Assembly (NCBI RefSeq): GCF_001050275.1
Contig: NZ_BBYA01000010.1
Span: 124,001-188,000, forward strand
Origin: Leptolinea tardivitalis
Lineage (GTDB): Bacteria > Chloroflexota > Anaerolineae > Anaerolineales > Anaerolineaceae
Length of the DNA: 64,000 bases
Direction: 5' to 3'
Shown here: positions 1 to 9,800 of the stretch, in pieces
Position numbering within the stretch: position 1 is the stretch's first letter
Layout: each line of letters starts with the position of its first letter
Notes under the pieces: generated by a model
What the model saw: the letters and a program-made list of their open reading frames with translations, nothing else
Database searches by the model: none
Told to the model about the DNA's origin: nothing
Position numbers and translations under genes: made by a program

Positions 1-708
1 CTGATCGGTGTTGAGCAGATTGAATTCCGACAGATCGGGTGTGATGAGCCAATCTGCATACTGGTTATAGGGCCGGGCAGCATTAATCATGGCAGAATAG
101 TAAGTATTGAGCAGCAGATCAACCAGATTATCAGGCGCCCGATGTGAATGGCTGGCCGTGAACAGGTCCACGGCGATTATGGTTTCAGCACCCATTTCGC
201 GCGCCAGCATAATGGGTACATTCTCCAACAAGCCGCCATCGATCAACAATTTGCTTTTAATATGCACCGGATTAAAAACCCCGGGGATGCAGGAACTGGC
301 CATGACTCCTTCTGCCACATTTCCCCTGGTCAGTTTAACCCGCTCACCAGTCACCACATCTGACGCCACCATACCCAGTTTAATTTTGGAATCTGAAAAT
401 TTCACGTCACCAATCAGGTTCCGTACAATTACACCCAATTTCTGATTGGACAACAAACCATATTGAGATAGAGCCAATCCGGCGGTATCGATCCATTCGA
501 GATCCATGGCAATCTGCTCGATCTGATCCCATGATTTGTCAAAAGCATACAGGGCAGCCACAAATGCACCGATGCTGGTTCCGGTGACAATATCCACTTT
601 AATCCCCAATTCGTGAATTGCCCGCAGCACTCCCACGTGAGCGGCTCCCAATACCACACCCCCGCCCAAAGCCAGACCAACTTTTTTACTTGAATCCCAC
701 TTTGCCAT
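1..708 (-). CDS. Patatin-like phospholipase, C-terminus cut by window edge
   Basis: Bacterial patatin-like serine hydrolase, expected to release fatty acids from membrane lipids with a Ser-Asp dyad. Reading from ATG at 708 gives an open 236-codon frame running off the left edge. An oxyanion glycine loop (LALGGGVVLGAAH) lies near residue 12, the nucleophile elbow GTSIG near residue 43, and the DGG motif with the catalytic Asp near residue 146 (LLIDGGLLENVP). Order and spacing match the RssA/YlbK-like family. There is no signal peptide, so a cytoplasmic or peripheral membrane location is likely. The substrate cannot be judged from sequence, and the C-terminal part lies outside the window. Confidence 0.9.
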   Translation of the reverse strand, partial: MAKWDSSKKVGLALGGGVVLGAAHVGVLRAIHELGIKVDIVTGTSIGAFVAALYAFDKSWDQIEQIAMDLEWIDTAGLALSQYGLLSNQKLGVIVRNLIGDVKFSDSKIKLGMVASDVVTGERVKLTRGNVAEGVMASSCIPGVFNPVHIKSKLLIDGGLLENVPIMLAREMGAETIIAVDLFTASHSHRAPDNLVDLLLNTYYSAMINAARPYNQYADWLITPDLSEFNLLNTDQ

Positions 709-770
709 ATTGTTTATTCAAGATTTTATTCTTTGTGGATGTAAGAAGAATTAATATTCAAAAATTTGGA

Positions 771-1742
771 TTATCCTACTCCCGGCGGAAGCTCCGGTTT
801 TCGTTTGCTTCGTTTACGGGTTCGCATTTTCTCCCAATGGTCTATGGCTGCACACAGATGTGCCCCAAACAGAATAATCAGAGAAGCCAGATAGATCAAT
901 AATAAAAAAGAAATGATGGTTCCAAGTGATCCATAAACCAATTTGAAGTTTCCAAAACCGCTGCGGATATACCAGTTAAACACTTCAGTGACTACTTTCC
1001 AGGCGACAGAAGAAACTATCGCCCCCCAGAAAGAGGCTCCAAATGGCAGGTTGGTGTTCGGAACCCAGTAATATAGGGCCAGAAATAACAAAAAACTTGT
1101 GACAAATGAAAGCAGGCTGGAAAACAGGCGAAACAAATCCAGATCGGCAAAAGACGTTTGATAAATTTCTTCTATCGGTATCAAGTTGGCTACAGATTCG
1201 AACAACATGGATATGACCAACAACACCGTAAATGCCACGATCATACCCACTCCGATCAACCGCTTTTCCAGGTAATTTCGCTGACGGATATCCGGCCATG
1301 CAAGATCAATATTGTAGACCAGGTTCGAAAAGAATCCAGACGCAGACCATAGAAGTGTGAGCAGACTGATGATTCCCACACGGCCGCGGGTGGCCAGAAC
1401 TTGTTGAAGAATTTCTTCGATCCACTCCTGAGATATGGGGATTGCTTCCCTGAAAAACCGCAGGACGTTATCATAGACCTGCTGACTATCCAGGAAATAA
1501 CTGCCTCCGACAATCAACAACAGAAGGAGTGGAAAAAGAGAAAAAATTGCATAATAAGCCAGACTGGCAGCCGCCTGTGGGGCTCTCGTTTTTGTGAATG
1601 TTGAAATGGTATTCCCCGGAATATCCAGCCGTCCACCCAACAATCGGTTGGTCCGTTTATACCAATCACCCATCAATTTCAAAAACGTCAAAAAGAACCT
1701 CCAACCCGAATTATCTTTTTGTGCCTGTTGACTCTCAGTCAT
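771..1742 (-). CDS. YihY/virulence factor BrkB family membrane protein
   Basis: A 323-residue polytopic membrane protein of the YihY/BrkB family, historically misnamed ribonuclease BN; the molecular function of the family is not established. The typical conserved block TRAPQAAASLAYYAIFSLFP lies near residue 50, followed by about six hydrophobic segments and a short basic C-terminal tail (MRTRKRSKRK). The length is usual for the family. It is transcribed toward the patatin gene with a 62-bp gap and may share a transcript with it. No strong ribosome site precedes the ATG at 1742, but no better in-frame start exists. Confidence 0.9.
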   Translation of the reverse strand: MTESQQAQKDNSGWRFFLTFLKLMGDWYKRTNRLLGGRLDIPGNTISTFTKTRAPQAAASLAYYAIFSLFPLLLLLIVGGSYFLDSQQVYDNVLRFFREAIPISQEWIEEILQQVLATRGRVGIISLLTLLWSASGFFSNLVYNIDLAWPDIRQRNYLEKRLIGVGMIVAFTVLLVISMLFESVANLIPIEEIYQTSFADLDLFRLFSSLLSFVTSFLLFLALYYWVPNTNLPFGASFWGAIVSSVAWKVVTEVFNWYIRSGFGNFKLVYGSLGTIISFLLLIYLASLIILFGAHLCAAIDHWEKMRTRKRSKRKPELPPGVG

Positions 1743-1871
1743 TACAGATTACGAGAAAACCCTCATTTCTTCTATTGTAAACGTAATCATCCTATTGAAA
1801 AACAGGATTTCTTGATTTCATATAAAATCAACACATCCATAAACGAATTTTTCTTTTACGGAGGGATTAAC

Positions 1872-3239
1872 ATGTCTACAAAAAGAAATTCGTTTTTCGT
1901 TGTCTGCACTATCTTCCTGGCAAGTCTGGCCTGTTCTGCCCCCGGTAATCTATTCCATGCATTTAATAATGGCAGCAATACTATCAATAAGATTACTTTT
2001 TGCCAGGATGTGACGGATGATGGCGAATGTATAGGCGAAAGTGATACGTTCCCTTCAGGAACGGAATCGGTATATGCCTTATTTACATACCAGGGAATGA
2101 AGGATGGGGAAAAATGGAGCCGCAGATGGACACAAAATGGTAAGCTCTACGATGAAACCATCGATGAGGAGTGGGATGGCGGTTCACAAGGATGGATGGC
2201 ATATTCGATAGAAGATCCAGATGGTTTGAGCGGTGAATTTACATTCACTATCTTGTTGAATAATCGGACGGTTCAGAAAGCATCTTTTACAACTCAAGAA
2301 TCTTCTGCAGGTCAATCACAAAAGAACGAAAACGCCAACTCGTTTCCAGCCTTCGGGCCTATAACGATAGCAGAGAGCGCCACAGAAGATGCATTCCCCA
2401 TCGGTGCAGCCAGATCATTTCCATACGGAATAAAAGAAGTGGTCGCTGTTTTCCCGTATGCCAATATGACCACGGATATGAGCTACACGGCGGAATGGCA
2501 GCGTAATGGAGAAAATTTGATCCGAAAAGATTATCCCTGGGAAGATACCAGCGATGGTATGCATTTCACCAGCCTTGTAGATGATAAACCGCTTGACGCA
2601 GGAAAATATAAATTGAATCTCTATCTGCAGGATGAGCTTGTTCGAACTGCCAGTTTTGAAATCATAAAAGAAACATCTCCTGATTCTGAAGGGGAATCAG
2701 AACAACCGGCTTCAACTACATCAAAAAAGCCGGATCGAATGGCTACACCGGAAGAAGTGGTGGATGCAGATGCCCTGAAGTATTTTTACAAAATATCCGA
2801 AGCCAATCTGCCAATTCTGAATCAGATTGTTAAAGACAACCTTATCGGTTGGACAAAAGTGAAAATAGTAGACAACAATCCCTGCGGAGAAAATGCCGTA
2901 GCCTGTTTCTCCGGTTCATGCGATAAACGATGGGGAGGCACAGTATATCTGCCTCGCGAAAATATCACCGGAGTTTCAGATGTTGATATTACCGCAACAT
3001 TGACACACGAATTAACGCATGGAATGCAATTATATGGTGGTATGAAATGCGGCTGTACGGTTCAAAAGGAATTTTATGCCATGGCTGCTGAAATGGATTT
3101 CGTATATTACAGCGGAAATATAAAAACTTTTGATGCCATGTATGGTGGAGTTTGGGGTGCCAATGGCCGGATCGACACTGACAAGCTTTGGAGTATTGTC
3201 AAGAAAGTCTATTATGGAGATAAATGCCCGGAGTACTAG
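1872..3239 (+). CDS. Lipoprotein with C-terminal HExxH metallopeptidase-like domain
   Basis: Predicted 455-residue lipoprotein. The start at 1872 is chosen because GGAGGG lies 7-12 bases upstream; the longer frame from 1719 overlaps the 5' end of the divergent BrkB gene. The N-terminus has a basic head, a hydrophobic stretch and a lipobox ending LASLAC (Cys about 21). Two beta-rich repeats follow (about 30-140 and 150-280), each with the pattern of a signal or stress-domain module ending in a residue such as TASFE. The C-terminal third contains THELTHGMQL, an HExxH zinc-binding motif, with conserved Cys residues around it. A zinc peptidase anchored outside the membrane is plausible, but the family was not recognised. 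Confidence 0.7.
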   Translation: MSTKRNSFFVVCTIFLASLACSAPGNLFHAFNNGSNTINKITFCQDVTDDGECIGESDTFPSGTESVYALFTYQGMKDGEKWSRRWTQNGKLYDETIDEEWDGGSQGWMAYSIEDPDGLSGEFTFTILLNNRTVQKASFTTQESSAGQSQKNENANSFPAFGPITIAESATEDAFPIGAARSFPYGIKEVVAVFPYANMTTDMSYTAEWQRNGENLIRKDYPWEDTSDGMHFTSLVDDKPLDAGKYKLNLYLQDELVRTASFEIIKETSPDSEGESEQPASTTSKKPDRMATPEEVVDADALKYFYKISEANLPILNQIVKDNLIGWTKVKIVDNNPCGENAVACFSGSCDKRWGGTVYLPRENITGVSDVDITATLTHELTHGMQLYGGMKCGCTVQKEFYAMAAEMDFVYYSGNIKTFDAMYGGVWGANGRIDTDKLWSIVKKVYYGDKCPEY

Positions 3240-3641
3240 ACGAGGTATGGAAAGATAAACACCTCCTCGATTGTTTTCGGGATACCTTCAATAAAACGGA
3301 TTAGACAATCGATAACGAATAGTAGTCAGGTGCATTTGGGAATCTACCGGAGAATCCAACGAATAGACCTTTAAGTTCTCTGGTAGTAGATCATTTTCTT
3401 GCCAGGAAACCATTCCAGGAGACATTGGTGGAATGCGGTTTTGGTGTATGTCTCCCTGTGACCAGCCATTACAAGATCAGGCAATAATTTGTGGATTGTT
3501 TGATTTTACATGGCTATTATTTGGTCAAAGATCTATGTAGATCGCTAGAATCAGGGATCGACAGGTATAATTCAAATTGGCGGGGGAAACATTTCTGGAG
3601 CCTCTGACCCTCCTAAAAATACTTCGTTTTCAACCGATATT
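3240..3641. other. 402-bp intergenic stretch without a recognised gene
   Basis: No ORF with plausible coding character. The only structure seen is a 7-bp inverted repeat, CATTCCA/TGGAATG (3411-3417 and 3429-3435), with no T-run after it. No convincing -35/-10 pair was found for the downstream kinase gene. Confidence 0.5.
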
Positions 3642-4628
3642 ATGAAAGAACCTTCCCCTGTTCCTGATAATGTAACGTACCATCCGGGTGATTCAATATC
3701 TGAGAACTGGCATATTGTCCGGCTGCTTGGATCAGGAAGCTATGGTCAGGTATATCTGGCCGAAAACAATTCCAGGCATGAATTGAAACGCGCCGTCAAA
3801 GTGCTGCGCCGCGATGACACCGGAGTATCCAGCGGTGTCTATCAAGACGCCGTCAGACGGTTTAATCAGGAAGCGTCCCTTGGGGCCAATCCCAAACTAA
3901 AGAAAAATCCTTATCTCCTCGAAGTCTATGACTTCTTCCCCGAGAATGACCATCTCACCATGTGGATGGATTATGCCCCCGGCGGCAGCCTGGCGGAACG
4001 GCTGTCAGAATGCAAAGAAAAAGGGCTGCTCCTTCCTGTAGAACAGGCGGTCAACTGGGGGTTGCAGATCGCTGAAGGTCTGGCTGCCCTGCATGATCCC
4101 GCCATTGATGTGGTCCATCGTGACTTGCATCCCGGGAATATTTTGTTCGACAGCACCGCCAGTGATGCCCATGCCCTGGTAGCCGATCTCGGTCTGGCAC
4201 AGATGCCGGGCGCCCCTTCCAGCCGTTACCTCAGCGGCAATATGTCCGCCCACCCCGGCCACCCCTCCTACCGCTCGCCGGAACATGAGAACCCCAACCG
4301 GGCGCTCACCCCGGCGGCCGATGTTTATGTGCTGGGAATGCTCCTGTTTGAAATGCTCACCGGCCAGCGGTATATCAACCACGAAGGCAAACACGTCCGC
4401 GCCATGCGCAAAGACGTCCCGCTCTGGCTGGATACGCTGATTTTCCACATGCTTTCCCGCGATCCATTGAAACGTCCGCAAAATGGTGCGGCGAATGGGT
4501 ACGAGACTCCTCTGTATTTGATTTCCCCAATACGGAAAACCTCATTTCACACTTGCACAATCCCACCTTCAGATCGACGGATTTATCATTCCGGTGTGCT
4601 CTGGATAACTAAGGCTGTCCACCATTAG
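3642..4628 (+). CDS. Hanks-type Ser/Thr protein kinase, truncated after the kinase domain
   Basis: Residues 25 to about 285 form a protein kinase domain: glycine loop GSGSYGQVY (30-38), ATP-binding Lys in AVK (K53), catalytic loop HRDLHPGN (159-166, with His where the usual Lys of HRDLKPxN stands) and DLG in place of DFG (182-184). The APE region reads SPE. The protein stops being kinase-like right after DPLKRPQNGAA (subdomain XI). The last ~45 residues look non-homologous and there is no transmembrane segment or sensor, unlike the two other kinases in this window (6881-9883 and 21431-23732). It is therefore either a soluble kinase or a remnant whose 3' part was lost. It precedes the ECF sigma gene by 125 bp and may act on that system, an inference from position only. 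Confidence 0.8.
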   Translation: MKEPSPVPDNVTYHPGDSISENWHIVRLLGSGSYGQVYLAENNSRHELKRAVKVLRRDDTGVSSGVYQDAVRRFNQEASLGANPKLKKNPYLLEVYDFFPENDHLTMWMDYAPGGSLAERLSECKEKGLLLPVEQAVNWGLQIAEGLAALHDPAIDVVHRDLHPGNILFDSTASDAHALVADLGLAQMPGAPSSRYLSGNMSAHPGHPSYRSPEHENPNRALTPAADVYVLGMLLFEMLTGQRYINHEGKHVRAMRKDVPLWLDTLIFHMLSRDPLKRPQNGAANGYETPLYLISPIRKTSFHTCTIPPSDRRIYHSGVLWITKAVHH

Positions 4629-4753
4629 AATAGATCTCGTCCTTTAGCCACTGGTTGCCTATCAGCTGGCAATCTTGTCCGCTTTTTCGATTTGCTGCGG
4701 TATTACTCTTGAAGATGCACCTTCAATTAACCGCAATATACAAAGGAGATTAC

Positions 4754-5326
4754 ATGTCCGAATCGATCATCCTTGACCGGAACTTTACCGGTTCCGTCGA
4801 CGAGGATGCGCAACTGGCGCAGGCAGCCCGGCAAAACCCGGCGAATTTTCACCAGATATATATCAAATGGCTGCCGCGTATCTACCGATATTTCTATTTC
4901 CGGGTAGAGAATGAAAAAGACGCAGAAGACCTGACGTCACAGGTCTTTTTGAAAGCGTTTGAAAATATCACGGATTATCGTGAAAAAGGTTGTTTCTCTG
5001 CCTGGCTGTTTACCATTGCGCATTCCCGCATTGTTGATTTTTACCGCCGGAAACAAAAAGAAATCTCACTCGAAGAAGCCGGTATTCTCACTGGCGGAAC
5101 AGATTTGCTGGTGGAATCTTCACGCCGTGAAGATATGGACCGCATGCTTAATCTGATCCGCACGTTGACCGATGAAGAGCAGGAATTAATCCGACTGCGA
5201 TTTGTGGCTGAACTGAGTTACGTTGAAATCGGCGCCATTACAAACCGCAGTGAAGATGCCGTTCGTAAAACAGTCACGCGATTATTGCAGCGACTGCAGA
5301 CGAAACTGGAGGTAAATCATGAGTAA
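4754..5326 (+). CDS. ECF-type RNA polymerase sigma factor
   Basis: Sigma-70 family factor of the extracytoplasmic-function type, 190 residues. Start at 4754 is set by AAAGGAG 7 bases upstream (4742-4748). Region 2 covers about 30-100 (YRYFYFRVENEKDAEDLTSQ, then the 2.4-like part AWLFTIAHSRIVDFYRR). Region 4 covers about 125-185 with LIRLRFVAELSYVEIGAI and a C-terminal helix-turn-helix. There is no extra C-terminal domain. It overlaps the next gene by 8 bp, so the two are almost certainly co-translated and the downstream membrane protein is the likely partner that restrains it. Confidence 0.93.
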   Translation: MSESIILDRNFTGSVDEDAQLAQAARQNPANFHQIYIKWLPRIYRYFYFRVENEKDAEDLTSQVFLKAFENITDYREKGCFSAWLFTIAHSRIVDFYRRKQKEISLEEAGILTGGTDLLVESSRREDMDRMLNLIRTLTDEEQELIRLRFVAELSYVEIGAITNRSEDAVRKTVTRLLQRLQTKLEVNHE

Positions 5327-6701
5327 CCCGACCAATCTACCTGTTGAAGATATGATCCGGGAGGCGGCCCGGTCAATTGAACCCCGCCCTGATTTTTCAG
5401 AAACACTCTGGAAGCAGATTGAATCAAAACCCCGAACCACCCAGCCTGACCGGCGGCGTACCTGGATGACCCGCCCGGTATGGACACTGGCCTCTCTGGC
5501 ACTTGCTCTGGCTTTAATAGCAGCCGCCTACGGGCCCGACCGTGTCGTGGCTGCCTTCAAAACCCTGATAGGTTATATCCCTGGGGTCGGTTTTGTGCAG
5601 CAGGATGAAGGAACCAAATATCTTTCAAAGCCGATCACGATTGAGAAGAACGGCGTCAAGCTTATTGTGGAACAGGCTGTAGCTGATTCGGAAAAAATCG
5701 TGGTTGCCTATCATATCGATAATCTGCCGGCAGTTCCGCCGGGCGGTACAGTTGTCTGTGTTTATTCTGATAACCGGCTCCGCCTTCCGAATGGAAAAGA
5801 CAGCCTTCCGATTGGTGGAGGGGTATCGGGCACAGAGGCGCGCATCCAATTTGCACCGTTACAGGCGGATGTAAACAAGGTCACGCTGGTTGTTCATGGC
5901 GAAAAAGATTGCCCTGCCCCGCAGGATTGGGAAGTGGAAATTCCCCTGGGCAAAGAAGCACCCCAACCCGCCCTGCCTGTCGTCGAAATTCAACAGACAG
6001 TGACAGAAGTACCGCCGGTAGCGCTTCAAAGTGCTGAAACCGGCCAACCTGACACCATTAAACTGGCTGTCGAAAAGGCAGTCGCCCTGCCAGACGGCTG
6101 GTTGATTACCGGCAAGGTAAGCTGGGATCAGGCGGGCATGCAGAATGTCTACCCTCAACCCGAGTCCGCCATTGTTACAGACGCCTCAGGGAAAGATGTT
6201 CCCGTCAGCCCATCGGATGAAGATGTTCATGATGGTGAATTCGCCCTGAAGTTGAACCAGAAGGATATCCAGGGGCCGATATCGCTTCAATACGGAAACA
6301 TGATGATCTTTGGAATGCTGGAAAACGGTCCCACTTTCACCTTTGACGCCGGCACCAACCCGCAGCCCGGCCAGAAATGGGACGTCAATCTGACGGTTGA
6401 ATTCCTGGGTGAAAAAGTTGTCATCAAGACCGTTGAAGCCGTAACTCTGGAGAATAATGTTCACGGATATGCTGTGACCATGCAGCTTCCCCAAAATGCC
6501 TACAATGCCAATTTGAGGGCTGTGGAGCCCAAACATAAGGGCGGCACGTTTGGGCAAGGGATGAAGGATGAGAAAGGCCTTTACCGGCTCGAGATGGGTT
6601 TCCCGGATGGATGCCCCACCGGAAAAGTGACCATGCAGCTCGTTGACATGCAATGGTCAAAATCGGGCAGCTGGAAAACAGAATGGAATATGGGGAAATA
6701 G
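5319..6701 (+). CDS. DUF4179-like single-pass membrane protein, putative anti-sigma factor
   Basis: A 460-residue protein with a short cytoplasmic N-terminus (about 1-48), one membrane helix (about 50-68, WTLASLALALALIAAAYGP) and a large extracytoplasmic beta-rich part. The topology and the 8-bp overlap with the ECF sigma gene are those of an anti-sigma factor, although no zinc-binding HxxxCxxC motif is visible in the N-terminal part, so it is not a classical ZAS anti-sigma. The segment after the helix (YIPGVGFVQ, then repeated IEKNGVKLIVEQAV-like blocks) resembles DUF4179-type proteins of Firmicutes and Chloroflexota. Start at 5319 has GGAGG at 5308-5312. What it senses is unknown. Confidence 0.75.
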   Translation: MSNPTNLPVEDMIREAARSIEPRPDFSETLWKQIESKPRTTQPDRRRTWMTRPVWTLASLALALALIAAAYGPDRVVAAFKTLIGYIPGVGFVQQDEGTKYLSKPITIEKNGVKLIVEQAVADSEKIVVAYHIDNLPAVPPGGTVVCVYSDNRLRLPNGKDSLPIGGGVSGTEARIQFAPLQADVNKVTLVVHGEKDCPAPQDWEVEIPLGKEAPQPALPVVEIQQTVTEVPPVALQSAETGQPDTIKLAVEKAVALPDGWLITGKVSWDQAGMQNVYPQPESAIVTDASGKDVPVSPSDEDVHDGEFALKLNQKDIQGPISLQYGNMMIFGMLENGPTFTFDAGTNPQPGQKWDVNLTVEFLGEKVVIKTVEAVTLENNVHGYAVTMQLPQNAYNANLRAVEPKHKGGTFGQGMKDEKGLYRLEMGFPDGCPTGKVTMQLVDMQWSKSGSWKTEWNMGK

Positions 6702-6729
6702 CAGGATAAATTCATCCCAAAAATTGAAA

Positions 6730-6768
6730 GAAGCCGGAAATCCAGTGTGGATTTCCGGCTTCTTCTAC
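6730..6768 (+). terminator. Rho-independent terminator after the sigma/anti-sigma operon
   Basis: Perfect 14-bp inverted repeat GAAGCCGGAAATCC / GGATTTCCGGCTTC (6730-6743 and 6749-6762) with a 5-base loop and a short T-rich tail. It can also serve in the other direction for the convergent kinase gene. Confidence 0.85.
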
Positions 6769-6880
6769 TGTAGAAATCAGATAGTTATCAGAACGTTATT
6801 CGTACACAATAAGGACGGGTCCCCATTTTCACCCTAAATGACGGGAGAGGATTCCTGGGAAATGCCTTTCTTAGTTCTTT

Positions 6881-9800
6881 TTATTTGCAACTGTTACTGT
6901 TGTTGAATGCTTCGTTATAATTTTCCTTCGTAATGATGGGTATCTTAGGTTCTGTAGAGGGAACATAACCTTTTCCGGTATAAACCTTTCCGGGTAGATT
7001 TGGTGTTTCTCCCTTAAGGAAAGATATGGCTGTGGAAACGACATCCCTTACGTACAGGCAATCATCCGGGTATATCGTCATAGATTGTTTTCCGGCTTTG
7101 ATATATTCCAATGAGGCGCTATGTGAGCCCATGCCGGTAATGACGTAACTTGTAATGGTTTTATCTGATGAGAATACATCGGCCAAACTGCGGGACAGGT
7201 TGTCATACGGTGAAAGGATAAATACATCTCCCTTCATTTTTGGATTGGCAGAAGAAAGGTTTGCTTCTGCAAGTTTTGCCGCCTCTTCTCCTATCCAATC
7301 CGAGCCAATCTGATTGATCACTGCCTTAATATTTTCATTGGATAAACTGTTCATGCCAGACACCTCAACCGCCGCTGTCGAATTGGCAACGACAAATGTT
7401 CCATCGGCAATTTTAGGCTGCAAAACGGACCAGGCGCCCTGGAAATACTTTTCTGCTCCTATATCTATCTTGCTGCCGGCATACAGGTAAAGCGGAATCC
7501 CCTTGCGCTGTCCGGCTTTTTGAACCAGATAGTCACCCTGAATTTTCCCAATTTGAACAGGATCAAATCCGATCGCGGCATCAACGAGCGTGTCATCATA
7601 GAGCAAATTATCAAAGGAAATAATCTTGACACCTAATTTTCTGGCCTGACTGACGGCATCTGAAATACTTGTAGATTGGTTGTCTATAGGATCAATGACC
7701 AGAACTTTTATTCCCTTATCCAATAGAGACATGATGGATAAATACTGATATTTTTCATCTTTATTGTCGCCTGATATTTCAATTTTTATCCCATTGGACG
7801 AGAAACTATTCTGAAATAATTCAGTTAATTCCTTATCATAAGTTTCGTTTTCACTCGGAAGGACGATGCCCACCAGAAGTTTATCTTTGTCAAATACCGG
7901 GGCACTGGCCGTTGGCGCAGCAGCAGAAACAGTTGATGCTGTTGCCGGCCCGGCAGCCGTTGGAGTTAGTGCGGCTCCCCCTCCCATAACCTGAATTTTC
8001 AGTGGGATCAACAATACCTGTCCGTTTTTCAGCGGGGCGTTTTCTTTCATCTGGTTGGCACTGACAATATCGGCTTGATTCACATCGAATTTAATAGCCA
8101 GTGCACGAATCGTATCGCCTGGCGATACGGTATATTCGATCATGCGTGTTGTCGTTTCGTCAGGGATCAAGACTTCTGGAATGGATGTCGCCGTAAAGGC
8201 CAAATCTGTCGCGGCGGGAGTGATGGATGCAACCGTTACGGGAGTGCCAGTGATCAATATCGTCGGAGCAGACGTCAATGCCGGTTTTGTCAGAGTGGCA
8301 GCGACTCTCTGCGGCGGGTATACCCCTGTCTGCCACAGAATCAGACCGGCAACAATCACCGCGCCCATCGCTCCAGCCCACCAGTATTTCTTCCAAACCG
8401 GAATGGATTCTTCTTTTATCTCAGCTTTAATGCGCAGGGCGGCCGCCTGTCCATCTTTTCCCAGCTTCTTTAACTCTTTGACGGTCTGCCGGGCAGCCGG
8501 CCAGTTCTGACCGGCACAGGCTTCCATGCCCTGAGTTTCCAGTTGGGTGATTTGTTCTTGCAGCCGGGCTTTCTCTTCGGCATCTTTCTTTGCCTTTTCT
8601 TCTGCCTCTTTTCGGATGCGTTCCTGCTCTGCCAGGCGGGCTTTCTCTTTTTCTTCTTCGCGGGCTTTTGCTGCGGCGTCCCGCCGTGCTTTGTCCTCCG
8701 CCGCCAGCCGGGCTTTTTCTTCGGCCTCTTTGCGGCGTTTTTCTTCCGCCGCCAATCGGGCGCGCTCAAGTTCTTCCTTCCGGGCTTTCTCTGCCGCTTC
8801 CCGACGGGCTTTCTCTTCCGCCGCTTTTTTGGCGTTCTCGACAGCTTCCAATCGCCGTCGTTCTTCTGCCGCCTGACGGGCACGCGCTTCTTCTTCCTGC
8901 TTTGCCTTTTCCAGCGCCTGCTGCCGGGCGCGTTCTTCTTCAACCTTTTTGATGCGTTCTGCTTCCAAACGTTGTTGCTCGGCGATGCGCGCACGTTCCA
9001 GCGCTTCCTTCTGTTCCTTTTCACGGATTTCCCGCGTCATCTGTTCGCCGACCAGAAGGCCTTTACGCAATTCTTCTGCGGTTTCCGCTCCGTCCCACGG
9101 CCGTTCCTTCGGTGATTCCGAAAGCATCCGCAGGATGTAGTTATCAAACCAATCTGGAACACCGGCAACCATATCCTTTATATGTGTGCCCGGCCGGATG
9201 TTCTTGTAGCTCCGACCGGTCAGCATCTCAAAAAGGATCAAACCCAGGGAATAGATGTCTGATGCCGGACGCAGATAAACTCCGGAAATCTCCTGCTCCG
9301 GGCTCATGTACATGGGAGTCCCCGGATGGGCTTTCGGCAGGCTTAATTGCGAGCGCATACTCGCTCCGCCTGGTACCTGTGCCAGACCCAGATCGGCCAC
9401 TTTGGCCAATTCATTCGAATCAAACAGGATGTTGGACGGTTTCAGGTCGCGGTGGACCACGTCCTTCTTGTGCATGACGGATAGCCCCTCCGCCACGTCA
9501 ATACCAAGTTTGACCGTCTCCTTGATTTCAAACCGCTCGCCGTTCTTGCGGTATCTGTCCAGCTTTTGTTTGAGGCTTCCCCCCGATGCATATTCCATGA
9601 TCAGGAACAGAACATTATCCTCTTCCTGAAAGTCATACACCCTGATCATGTTCGGGTGACTGAACCATTCCATCAGTTGAGATTCTTGACGGAACCTGTT
9701 TTTATAATCCTGATAATCTGAACTGCCCACACCAATATCATCGCGCAGCAGCACTTTGATGGCGCGTTTGCCATTCAACTCGATATGGGTGGCCAGAAAA

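Noticed and set aside
429-680. 83-residue ORF on the minus strand
   Set aside because: It lies in a different frame inside the patatin gene, whose true frame shows the GGG, GTSIG and DGG motifs.
8470-9115. Long ORFs on both strands over the coiled-coil part of the LysM/PBP kinase gene
   Set aside because: Their proteins are low-complexity (Arg/Lys or Phe/Cys/Leu-rich) shadows of the Ala/Glu/Arg repeats; no RBS or domain.
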